A DNA stretch of 64,000 bases, taken from NCBI GenBank assembly GCA_019925095.2, contig CM034398.1, positions 10,493,001-10,557,000 on the forward strand, read 5' to 3'. Positions 1 through 10,614 of this stretch are shown here, piece after piece. The position numbers and the translations under genes were made by a program. Source of the stretch: Dendrolimus kikuchii. Its lineage: Eukaryota; Arthropoda; Insecta; Lepidoptera; Lasiocampidae. The notes under the pieces are model-generated. The model was not told the origin of the DNA. It searched no databases and worked only from the letters and a program-made list of their open reading frames with translations. Each line of letters opens with the position of its first letter. The first letter of the stretch is position 1.

Positions 1-93
1 CATATAACAGTTATAGATAGATATTATAATTGAGGATAAAATAACAAGAGATGTCGGTGGAGTTTAATGTAGATCATAAAATTTCGGTCTTAC

Positions 94-3000
94 TTTGTGA
101 GCAATTTGAAATAATCACGTGACCACTGTTCCCTGGCTAGATCTGCTGCCATACAACTTGGAGAAATCTGCCAGTCGAAGTTAAAAGGAGACCAATGTGC
201 ACTCCAAGTCAAGTTCATTTCCACTGTGATTTTCTTATCCGAATTACTCTTAGGTCTGTAACATTTAATATTGCAGCTGTAAACAGTACTTTGATATGAT
301 TGCTTATAAAAGCGTGAGATGACTTAGGGTAGCAGGAAGTGGCGGCGCAGGTAGGTCCCTGGGGAAAGGGTTCTCACCCGCCGTTATAATGTCGAGATGG
401 GGGCGCGCTATGTTTCGCTGTGCTCACTTCTTCCTCCCGTGGGGCGCGCTACAGACCGCCCCATGCATATCAGAGTCTGAAGATGCCGGGACAAAAAGTA
501 GTTCTTCAGCAGTGGATGAGGCCGTTAAGACACTGCCTGCCAGGGCCCACAGCGATGCTAGACCGTGTACCGGTGCCCTTGGCATAAGGGCGAAGGATGA
601 GACACCGAAGAGTTTTAGTGAGTACTTATCCCTGACCGCGGTGTGGCAATAGTACTTCACACGTGAGGTGCTACTACCACCGACCTGGTGAATCCCACAC
701 ACCGGCCACGATTTTCCCCCTCGCGCAGTTCTCAATCGGAATTCCCCTCGTTAAAAAAAAGGGTAACAATAAGTAGTGAAACTCTTACGACACTACAGAA
801 CCGTACCGTACATAAGGTAAACGTGCCCTAGCTTAAGATTCAAACTTTCTTGTTCTTATTACCCTTATTGTTCTTGTTCTTATTACAAGGGTCCGAAAAT
901 CAGCGTTGTCTAATAATAAGACATTACAGTATCAGTCGATAAACATCTTACTGCTGAGCAAGAGCTTTCCTGATTAGGACAACTGACGGTTTACCGCCAC
1001 ACTTGTCCAAGGTAGCTTAGCGGGATTCACAGGTAGATCTGGATAAGGTTATGACGATGTTTTCGTCTCCGTCAACACGTGGTATCGACACATTTTCATC
1101 TGTTTTATTCCTACCACGGGCTGTCGGGAGAAGATCGCTTTTCAGCGACAAGACCCTCAATTGTACATATTTAGAATATTTTAGGCTATAAGACGTATTC
1201 TGTAACGGTGTATTGTAAAGAATTTTCTATTAGATCCGGAAAACTGCCTAAGATTTGCAAGCTTTCTGCGAGGATTCGAATCTACAACGTTTACCTAAAT
1301 AAGTTGCGAGTACCACCTTTACCTTACCACCATTACTTTTTTACCGCGTGGAAACCTTTAGACTAAATCCGAAAAAATTTCAATCATCAATATAATAAAA
1401 AAAAACATTAGGTATAATCTATCCTTACTTCATATCTCCTTTGTACATTATTTTCCAAGTTCTCATCGGTATAAATTTGACAATTTCCAATCCTTGAACT
1501 TTGTACTCGCCTTCTTCCAGCATTGTTTGCTGAATGTACGTATCAGGTAACATAGGACTTAATAAAAGATCGTACCCAGCTACCTATATTAGAGAAAAGA
1601 GAAAGTACTAAATAAAATTACATAATTATGTAATAAAATCAAAACATTCGCAAGCGAAACAGTGATGAGATGGAAGTGAACAGATAGTTGAAAATACAAC
1701 TAGAATTCTTTTATTAAAACAATTTGGCCCCAAAGTTTTAGGCTTACCTAAACTCTTGTAATAAACGTAGACGTAACGTTCATAGGTATTCGTTTCATAA
1801 ACGTCGCTGCCCATTATCCGGCAAATAATATTCTTTGTATTGAAAAGTATTAAGACTGACCACTAGACTGTTCCGTCACTGACCAACACAGTCCTGTGCC
1901 AGGCAGAAACAGTCAACAATTGTCGGCGAGAATACTTTGCTGGATAGATAGATAACACTTTATTGTGCACCATTACAGAAAACACAGAAAGACTTATAGC
2001 CTACAAATATTCTAAATGTGCACAATGGGCGGTCTTATCGCTAAGAAGCGTTCTCTTCCAGACAACCCGTGGCAGGAATAAAACATATTATATTGGTCAA
2101 AGGTGGTATACATAAATATTACAGGATATGCAGTTACTTACATATATTTTATTTATTTATGAACATATAAGTATGTAAAATATTATATAAGTAGGAATTA
2201 TACATAATAGACGTATATAAATACACCTATTGATATCACATACATAAATATATATATATATATACATATACATAAATATACGTAAAAATATCAAACATAT
2301 TGCAGGTAGGCTTTTTTGTCATGTTCTTAAATATTGTTAATGATTTAGCTTGTCTAACAGTAACAGGTAGCTCATTCCAGTGTCGAATAGCTTGTACAGT
2401 AAAAGAATTATTGAACAAAGATGAATAATGCTTGGGAGTATTAAGTCTAAGATTCGTAGAAGGTCGTAAATTGTGAGAGGAAGAGACGAATTCAAAGCGT
2501 TCTTTGAGATAATACGGTATTGTGGGGATAAACAGCACACTGTAAAGGAGTGAAAGAATATGAGTATTCCGGAGAAAACGAATTGGCAACAACTTGAGTT
2601 TTTTACAAAATTCAGAGACGTGGTCGTATTTGCGTAACCCAAATATGAACCTTATACAAAAATTTTGGAGGCGCTCAAGCTTATTAAGTTGCTCTTGAGT
2701 CAAATCAATATAGCTGGCGTCAGCAGAATCAAGAATGGGGAGTAGTAAGGACTCTGCAAGCTTAACTTTGGTGGCTATGGGCAGGAAGTTTTTTAACCTT
2801 CCGAGGGATTTCGAAGAGAGGAAGATACGTCGACTCAATTCGGTTATGTGGGGTCCTGACTCCTAGATTTTTTACTTTTTCACTAACCGGATATGTGTAC
2901 CATTAAATATGAAATTTGGTAAGCAGATCCAGTCAATTCTACACAGCATCCGTGAACTACCTATGATAATTAGGTGAGTTTTCTCGGGATTTACTTGTAA

Positions 3001-6000
3001 TCCATATGATTTACTCCATTGTGCTATGAGATCGAAGTCAGAGTTTATTGTTAAGACTGCATCTTGTAATGTCGCAACAGGTGATTGTGTATAGATTTGT
3101 AAATCGTCTGCATAGAGATGATGGGAAGAAGTAAGTTCATTGGAGATTGAATTTATAAAAATAGTGAATAGTAAGTAATAGTTAATGAGTCATTATCCGA
3201 CTCTGAGTTCAGCAGTAGGTAAGTGTAACTGTAACTTACCTTAAGATAAACAAACGTGTCGCAAGTCTTTTTAGGCCTCCTCGCTAAACCACAAATAACA
3301 GCATCACCATTCTGAGACATTCCATTGAAATAAACAGCATCCACTGACTGCACATTGAAAAAACATTTTAAGTGCAAATAAAATTAACACAAATACTATT
3401 GTAACATAATAAATGTTACAATAGTATTTGTGTTAGATATTTATTGTAAAATTTATAATAAAGTCCAATTATTATTTCAATTAACATCTAAAAAGTAATT
3501 TTACTTTTTATCCCCATAGGTAATATTATTATGACTAACTATCTCTCTTTTCTTTCACCATATCCCAATTAATTGTGGTCGGCACAATGTCTTTTCCTTC
3601 CACACTCCTCTATTCTGACATACATCTTCTGTCACACCACATATCATCCTTCACACAATCCATTCATCTTTTTTTTGGTCTACCTTTACATTTGTACCCA
3701 TCCATCTTGTAATTTAACATTCTTTTTGTCACGTGACTTTCATCCCTCCTCATTATATATCCATACCAACTTCTTCTTCCCATCAATTTTTCATAATAAT
3801 ACTTTATTGAAAAATTTTCAGTCACGGGTGCAACGTTCAAAGATCCCGTAGGATTACGTAGGTACTCATTTCTCGCTTTATCCATTCTTGTAACAACACA
3901 CATCCATCTCAACATTCTCATCTCAGCTGAGTGGAGACGTTTGTGGTTTATCACTTTAGTGGCCCATCATTCCGGACCCATATAACATGACTGGTTGTAT
4001 GACAGATTTACGAGTATATATTTCACCTTTTAGTTTCAGTGGAATTAGTTTGTCGCACGTCATACCGGTTACCTATCTCCACTTTAGCCATGCTACATTT
4101 ATTCTTCTCCTTACATTTGTCTCTTTAACACAATTACTCTGCAGTAGTGAACCAAGGTATCTGAATTCGGGGTTACATGGTAGTGCGGCTGATTCTAGTT
4201 TAAGAGGCACTAGTGGTCCCGCCGAAATCACAAAACTGATATTCGGTTTTGGTTCTGCTGATTTATAATCTAACGCCCTCTAGCGCTTGCCACCACCTGT
4301 CTAGTTTGTTTTGAAGTACCACCCCATCTTCACCCACCAGGACAGTATCATCTGCGAAGAACATGCACCTGGGGGCCTCATCCTGTACCTCTGCAGTCAG
4401 TGCATCCATGACCAGCAGAAACAGGTAAGGACTTAGGCGGATCCCTGGTGCAAACCTACCCTCACAGGGTTATATTTATTATTATAACTAACTATATATT
4501 ATCATAAAATACGATCAATATAGTTACGGATAGAGATTTTTGCTTTGATACTAAAAAAAGCTAGGATGAAAGCTAATAATACGCAAGCAAAGTTAAAGTA
4601 TCATAAATATTTGAAATTATTACATTTATAAACAACTAGCGGCCCCGGCAGACGTTGTCCTGTTCTGAAAAAATAAAAACTAGGTCCGATCTCAGCGCCA
4701 CCTACCGGTTCTAATTGCGAATCTAAACCATCCGGCGACCCCCACTCAAACACAAAAACAAAATCACCAAAATCTGTCCAGGTGATTCCAATGGGATACA
4801 AAATATCCTATGTCCGTCTCCTAGTTCTAGGCTACCTCCGCACCAAAGTCAGCCAAATCGGTACAGCCGTTCTTGAGTTATAAACAGTGTAACTAACACG
4901 ACTTTCTTTTACATATATAGATTTGATATTAAGTAGGATTTCGGCGAAAATAAGATTGAAAGATTTCGTTAACATCTTTGTGTTTCAATTTGTAGGTATG
5001 TATCAATCAATGCAACGAAATCATATAAGCTTTCTTTATGTGTATCATTATGATTGTGCTGAGTTCTGAGTTCCGTGACTTTCAACCAAATTGGTTCAGT
5101 TTGGTTGTTCCGTCTGCCCTCAGAATTACAACGATTTTCTATAGAAGTACAAGCTAATACAGTAATAGAAATCGTGGAAGAATAACTTTAACTAACTGAC
5201 GTACTAATCCACCGTCTCTTACCATGAGGTGGTCCCCAAGATAAAATTTTTGTTCATAAACGTCGTCATCTTTGTGGACGTGAATTGTGCCGTCATCACT
5301 TTTACCAATTAAGACTGGATATGTCCTCTTTAGCCATGTTTTTAACTGCAAAATAAAATCTATTCACATGAATGAACCTAACAGAACTGTTATTTACCTA
5401 GCCGTACAATTGCAGGGATATACAAAGTAATATGATATTGGTACCTACTGTAATTTGATGGAATCGGCCTTTTACGTAAATAATCTTACTATTATAAAAT
5501 ACCGGTTATTTGATTATATTAAAAAAATATTTCGATTCTACAAATAGAATCGAACTGTTTTTTACATTTCACTTAAAATACTTCAACGCTAAATAAAATT
5601 CATATTTTGTCTTTAATATTGAAAAACCAATCAACAAACCAACAAGAGTTTCTTTAAAGACATATGTAAGAAACTCTTTGACACTACCCGTGATCAGAAG
5701 GCTGGCTCATATTTTGCACAACAAATAAGTATTGCCATACAGCGTGGCAATGCAGCCAGCCTTCTGGGCACGCTCCCCGTTGGCAGTGATCTGCTACATA
5801 ATGTATTTTAGTTATAATGTCTTTGGTTTTTTATTTTTAATTTAAAACCAATTAATGTGCTTATTATTTACGTTTTAGAATAATACTCTCCTTGCAGGAA
5901 CGGAAAAAGAATAATCATTTCTGAGGCCGGGCGGCCTATCGTAAGAGGCGACAAAACAATCCACAGCCCGGTGTCAGGGTATTTGCCCGTCTGGATGGCT

Positions 6001-6490
6001 GCCACCACTAGTCTAGAGTATGCCACCATAGAATTTTTGAGTTGTGTTCCGGCATCAGTGGCAAGGTTGCAGGTTCTCCTTCATGGCCGGCAACACATTG
6101 GCAGGGCCTCTGGTATTGCTAATGTCCATAGGCGACGGTAAAAACTTTCCATCACAGTTGGGCCGTCAGCCTGTCTGCTGTCCTTCAGCAATAAAAAATA
6201 AACTATGTCCCCAAAATTAATTTGGTCCTAAAACTGTGAATTAATTTTATATTGTTAATAAACATGTTAAAATATTTTTAAAATTAAATTTATTAAGATT
6301 ATTAAAAAAATGAACAGTTATTTACCTGTCTTAATTTCAGTATGATATACATCAAAATAAATTTGAAATAATAGAACTTATTTCTCTGTTGATAAACACC
6401 GAAAATTGGTGGCTTCCATTTTGCATTTAGTAGCCTAAAAATAAGCACTAAAGTAGTTGTTATTAACATTGAGGTTATTACAGTAATCAT
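94..6490 (-). CDS. Phosphoenolpyruvate-synthase-like protein, N-terminal part (gene continues off left edge)
   Basis: Five exons join in phase: 6490-6326, 5345-5223, 3347-3240, 1583-1429 and 255-94 (about 239 codons). The last donor, GTAAGA at 93-88, shows the gene continues beyond the window. The product starts with a hydrophobic segment (about residues 5-20), then an aromatic stretch (NKFYYFKFILMYIILKLRQ). Exon 2 has TYPVLIGKSDDGTIHVHKDD, exon 3 VDAVYFNGMSQNGDAVICGL, exon 4 EIVKFIPMRTWKIMYKGDMK and exon 5 NLTWSAHWSPFNFDW followed by AREQWSRDYF. I recognise this order of motifs from insect proteins annotated as putative phosphoenolpyruvate synthase or rifampicin phosphotransferase-like. The catalytic ATP-grasp and phosphohistidine domains would lie outside the window, so activity cannot be judged. 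The start is the first ATG before the membrane segment. Introns 3 and 4 carry non-LTR fragments. Confidence 0.75.
330..760. other. GC-rich block, probably repeat-derived, unidentified
   Basis: A sharply GC-rich stretch in the intron after exon 5 or the next intron of the PEP-synthase-like gene. It has short open frames on both strands but no recognisable domain, and probably belongs to a retroelement. 760-1428 shows no coding signal I can support. Confidence 0.3.
1930..3150 (-). mobile_element. 5'-truncated non-LTR retrotransposon (CR1/Jockey-like RT)
   Basis: On the minus strand the sequence starts inside a reverse transcriptase at the YADD catalytic motif (3103-3114), continues through QWSKSYGLQVNPEKTHLII, and then, after in-frame stops near 2870, through a C-terminal domain (2838-2276, with LPIRFLRNTHILSLLY). 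A 3' region with AT microsatellite follows. The tail may end at the GATAGATA motif near 1945. It sits in the intron between exons 3 and 4 of the PEP-synthase-like gene. Confidence 0.75.
3385..3435. repeat. Perfect 23-bp inverted repeat with 5-nt loop
   Basis: The arm at 3385-3407 is the exact reverse complement of 3413-3435, with loop AATAA. It lies 38 bp upstream, in gene sense, of the exon that starts at 3347. It may be a tiny foldback element. Confidence 0.85.
3540..4465 (-). mobile_element. 5'-truncated RTE-like non-LTR retrotransposon fragment
   Basis: On the minus strand it contains RT residues (SPYLFLLVMDALTAEVQDEA, with FADD at 4358-4347), then a decayed stretch and the C-terminal domain at 3954-3664 (HKRLHSAEMRMLRWMCVVTR, GRPKKR at the end). 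Stops and indels are present. It lies in the intron between exons 2 and 3 of the PEP-synthase-like gene. Confidence 0.8.
4630..4925 (+). repeat. Dispersed repeat family A (CTAGCGG..CAGACGTTGTCCTG)
   Basis: Shares CTAGCGG, TTGTCCTG, CAGCGCCACCTACCG and ACTCAAA..CAAAA blocks with 44290-44470, and reverse-complement matches to 37740-38010 and 42600-42825. It looks like a Helitron-like or other non-autonomous lepidopteran repeat. Confidence 0.7.
5640..5815 (+). pseudogene. Short C-terminal remnant of a repeat-type ORF
   Basis: The frame from about 5677 to 5813 reads DTTRDQKAGSYFAQQISIAI, then QRGNAASLLGTLPVGSDLL, ending in a stop. I have the impression of a recurrent C-terminus seen in lepidopteran repeat proteins, but I cannot name the family. 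The inverted pair AGAAGGCTGGCT/AGCCAGCCTTCT frames it. Confidence 0.4.
5895..6205 (+). mobile_element. SINE-like repeat family B, copy 1
   Basis: Begins near GAACGGAAAAAGAATAAT, with GGCCGGGCGGCC, GTAAGAGGCGACAAAACAA, GTCTGGATGGCTGCCACCA and TTGTGTTCCGGCATCAGTGG, and ends in a CAGCAATAAAAAA tail. Eight copies are visible in the window. It lies in intron 1 of the PEP-synthase-like gene. Confidence 0.75.
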
Positions 6491-7113
6491 GGTTTAAAGA
6501 CTTGCGATACGCAAACCGTCGTATTGGAGATATCAGTTTAGGAATGAGCAACTCACAGGTGTTAAATGACGTGTTATAATTAATGATTATAGTGACATAC
6601 AATTTTAGCGTTCCGGAGACAATTTATAATCGTTGTTATAGACTAAAAACTTATTTGTTCCCATTTATTAAATACAGGCCAGTTGCTGGTATAGATAATA
6701 CAGTTTGTTATTATGCATAAAGAAAATTGGGTTGGTTCAACTTCGAACACCTAAAAAAGGTGGTCCATGTCCCAGTGTTAATAAAATCATTTAGGGTTGA
6801 TCAGGCTATTTTAAACGACTAAAAAGGAAGAGGGTTTTCGACTGTACCCATGTTTTTTGTTACGGGATTTTTCCGTCAATTGTGGATCGATTTTTTTTAT
6901 TCGTAACAGTAGTTCTGATGTAGTCCCGTTGTCACCAAGTCAGGAGTGATCCGAGGAAAATCGTGAGCAACCCTTGTTAAAGACCACCGAGTACCTACAC
7001 TCTTCGAAAGGCAAACTTGTATACCCGTGCCAGAAGTACAATTTCTACAGGCGCCTAATATATTATTTCTAAAGCTAGTCAAGTATTTGTGCAACTAAAA
7101 AGTAAAAAATATA

Positions 7114-7256
7114 TTTTTTTTTCAACAAAAACAACCGACTTCAAACTAAAAAGTCATCAAGTCAAACATCTGGAAGTCGGTGCGAAGTAAAACATAAAAA
7201 AATACTATATTTTGCAAATATGTTTGAAGTCGGTTTAGTTTTTTGTTAAAAAGAAG
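7114..7256. mobile_element. Short MITE with CAACCGACTTCAAAC termini
   Basis: The left arm (7114-7146, including AACCGACTTCAAAC) is inverted at 7222-7256 (GTTTGAAGTCGGTT). The core is about 75 bp. This terminal motif recurs across lepidopteran genomes in MITEs of mariner type. Confidence 0.75.
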
Positions 7257-7259
7257 TAT

Positions 7260-7510
7260 TATCAAGCTGGCAAACAGACAGACGGCCTACCTAATAAAGT
7301 GATTACCATAGCCTATAAGACGCTTACTACAGAATGGGCGAAGTCAACCCGATACTAGCGTTTTTGATAGGATAGGAAGGGTGGGATACAGGGATCAGAC
7401 AGGACAAATAGGATAGAGGGGACGGGATAGAGGAACGCATAGTGGCTACCGAAACTCATAGTACATATCAACTGTCATGTTTTCCCGTCCGTTTGCCTAT
7501 GTAGGACACC
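7260..7510 (+). repeat. Dispersed repeat family C, copy 1
   Basis: Shares a run of blocks with 26385-26560: AAACA.ACAGACGG or similar, ATAGGATAGA, GGGATCAGACAGGACAAAT, GATAGAGGGGA and GGAACGCA. Probably non-autonomous. The flanking 6491-7113 shows no gene; a poor open frame at 7094-6897 has no recognisable domain. Confidence 0.5.
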
Positions 7511-9320
7511 TACTGAATCTAGCTTATAGGTAGATATTGATGAATTTTAGTCCGAAGGTGTATCTGCCGCTGCACAAAACGCTACACATAATTTGAGGTG
7601 GTCACCATTATATTTAATTTGAGGGATGACAAAAAAATACTACCTACACGCAAGCGTATGATAATTCGTTAACAATTAAAACTTATTTAGAAAATTGTTT
7701 AGGTAGCTATTATTGGTAAGGAGATAACTAAGTTGAGAAGTTTTGAATATATAAATTTGATTCTGTAGCCCATGAGACAAAAATAGTGAACTTTTGTTAT
7801 TCCTACGGAACTCTTGATTGTTCATGGCCTATAACCGTTTTTTCCACATTTGTTGTTTTCGATATATTGGTTACACCATCCATTTGTTTATTATGTTAAT
7901 AAGTCACGTTATCAATGTTAACGTTTAAGAATAATAATATAATTAATAAATTATTAATTATTTGTATGCATTTACGTTTTTTTTTATCTGCAGACAAATA
8001 GACGTTAGTATTTCTAAGATAAGCAATTTAGGTACGATTTGATAGGTTAATGTACAACTGATAACTTTAACCTTGAAGCAAAAAAAAAGGTCACTTCTGA
8101 TAGTGCCTATTGGGAATCGATCACAGTACCTCTGAATCTAAGTGGACTAAACGCGCCAAATCTTAGACCATCAGGCAATAAAATCCTTAGATAATTATAT
8201 ACAATATGACAACATTTTATAAATTTTTATATTGTAAATAACACAGTACTAGTGTTGATAGCACTAGTATTGTACCAGTGACAAACAGAACAGAGTACCT
8301 AATATAGGAAACGTTGTTACCGTAATCTGTCATAAGAAATATTGAACCCGAGACATCTGGATTATAATAAGCTAAGTATGTATGGGACGGTTTTCCCTAA
8401 TTGAAGCCGGGTACTGTCGCTTATCAGTTATGGACATTTGTAACATCAAAGGTAGGTATTACCTACCAACAGCTCACATACCTATCTATCACATCTAACA
8501 ATGAAAAAATATGCCATTGGTACCAGGCCTATTCTCAAAAAATAATAAAATGACAACTTTATAAATATGTGTTATACATAAAAGAGGTTTCTTAAGTATT
8601 CGGGCGTATTTTAATTTAACCATATAAATATTAGTTATTTACAAATTAATTATTATTTCATAAATTTTGGTCGGTATCTTATCAATTTCATTGAATGTAT
8701 GAGGTGTTTCAAACATAGTATTTAAAATCACTTCCATATCAACGGCGATTATTTTATGTAAAACTTTAATTGAATTATCTTGATACTGCGGCCATACCTG
8801 CGTTAGTGTTAAATATTTATGGACTTATTCATTATAGGTAAGAGTAAGTTTGTACGTTTGTTTAAGATTGTTAAAGATACAAACTACAAAGATACTATAA
8901 AAAAGACCGTTAGACTGTGACCGACTGAGTCTTATTTAAAGCGTTAAAAAACGACGTCGTTAGAGCATAGCCACATTAGTCATCTACATACTTTACATAC
9001 GTTATCTGTGAAATTTAACGTCATTAACAATGTCACATCTCAAGTAACGCATTAAACCCATCGCCAAACCTGCGTGAAACGACCTATCTTTAACACTATC
9101 GTAGATAAAGCTGCACTATTGAACATAAAGAATTTGCATATAACTACACTAATAAAAACACTACACTCCTAATTATGTAAGCTATAAAATAACAAAAAAA
9201 TACGAACAAAACACCATTAAATAAATTTATGTTGTTAGCATGGAAAAACAATCTTCTTCCATGGTTGTTAGGAAAAATTAAAAATATGCAAAAAAACGTT
9301 TAGGCATTGAACTGCTATTT
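7511..9320. other. No gene or repeat recognised
   Basis: AT-rich sequence upstream of the PEP-synthase-like gene. I see no long open frame, splice-linked coding signal or RNA gene here. Confidence 0.5.
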
Positions 9321-9324
9321 GAAT

Positions 9325-9640
9325 ATTAACGTCCCACCCTCAGGCACTGATCTCCTCTATTTAGGAGATCGTAGGTATCCGCCATGCTTGTCTAAGGCGG
9401 ATTCGTGGAATTTCAGACGAGAAAACAGTACCCACAATGCTTATTGAATGGAGGTGGACTGGCCAGTTGCTTACGTCAGCTATCTAGAAGCTCAACCTGC
9501 ACATCCCCACAAAATTTGCGTTCACTCAGTAATTGTAACAATATGCACATTAGGTCATAAAAACTGGCTAAGCGGTGTATATGTGTTCCGGACAGGATTC
9601 GAACCCAAGTCATTAATACGAAAAGTGGGTTAGTCACAGT
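9325..9640 (-). mobile_element. Possible tRNA-derived SINE, reversed
   Basis: The minus strand carries GGGTTCGAATCC at 9606-9595, a good Pol III B-box. A poor A-box-like motif (CTTAGCCAGT) lies some 30 bp upstream in that sense, and a CCGCCTTAGACAAGC-type body follows. A related piece lies near 11000-11060. Confidence 0.45.
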
Positions 9641-9653
9641 ATTAATAAAAAAA

Positions 9654-9738
9654 GTTACTTGGTTCAATTTTAATATAATATACATAGAAACAAACTTGAA
9701 ACCGTAGTATTACTTATTTCTCTGCTGATAACACCGAC
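9654..9738 (-). pseudogene. Decayed duplicate of exon 1 of the PEP-synthase-like gene
   Basis: Read on the minus strand this segment aligns with the end of exon 1 at 6400-6320. It keeps the equivalent of GTGTT.ATCA.CAGAGAAATAAGT, ATGTATAT.ATA.T.AAATT and a donor-like CAAGTAACT at the exon end, but small indels and stop codons break the frame. Its upstream side stops where the MITE at 9743 begins. No second-exon copy was seen. It looks like the remnant of a tandem duplication. Confidence 0.7.
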
Positions 9739-9742
9739 ACCC

Positions 9743-10066
9743 GGGGCCCCAATTCTGCTATTATTATGTCGTCAAAATCGCTGGACGTTATCGACTGATT
9801 GCCAGATTTCGGTATTCTGTCTATTCCAATGGCGTACTCGTGGCACGCCATTCTACATTTATAAGCAAAAACTCAGGAAATCATTTTTAATTTTGGTAGT
9901 ATTTCAATAGTCGTTTCTGCTAATAGTAATATCAAATGTACTATTATTTCGCCGCGACGATATGGAGATATTTTTAATTTAGCAGAATACGAATTTTTGC
10001 CACTATCGCAATGTACTTTGAATAGCTCCCAACGCCAAGGTATTGAAATAACAGAATTGGGACCCT
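9743..10066 (-). mobile_element. MITE family D, copy 1
   Basis: About 324 bp bounded by inverted termini GGGGCCCCAATTCTGCTATT and (reading in) GGGTCCCAATTCTGTTATT. It is reverse-complementary over its length to 49834-50185. It abuts the exon-1 relic at 9738. Confidence 0.75.
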
Positions 10067-10614
10067 GGTCTACGCTCGTTATACTGTGGAAACTACTGAC
10101 CAGTTTTATTTCATGTTAAGCGATGACGCGGTCTAGCATGAGAGATATGGAGCTCGCCTACAGAAAAGACACCCTATTTACTCATGATTTAATGACTCGG
10201 GGAAAAGAGTAAAAAATGCATGATTTTAAAAGTATTGATTTCACTAAAGTTATGATACAATGTTGCTGCTATTTTTGTAGATCTCGGTAACGATACCCGA
10301 AACAAAAAAATGGATTTTTTAAAATATTTTCCGCAATTTCACTACAATTAATAAGTAACTTTGTAGCGCCGTAATATACTACGCTTGCCTGTCAAACATC
10401 CATGTAGACTCAGTAGTTTCTGAGATAAATTATTTCATAAGTTCCATTTCTGCCAAAATGGACTCTAAAGAAAATCAAAATACCTAATAGGTTTTTTTAA
10501 TAACGCCATTTAGAATTAGTTTTTAATGAAGATAAACGCATATTTAAAACAAATTTTAATATGTTAAGTGATATCAAATTTTAATGTGACAATAATATTA
10601 ATCTATAAACTACG

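Noticed and set aside
389..735. Open frames on both strands of a GC-rich block
   Set aside because: No domain, no splice-consistent extension, and both strands are open, as expected from base composition.
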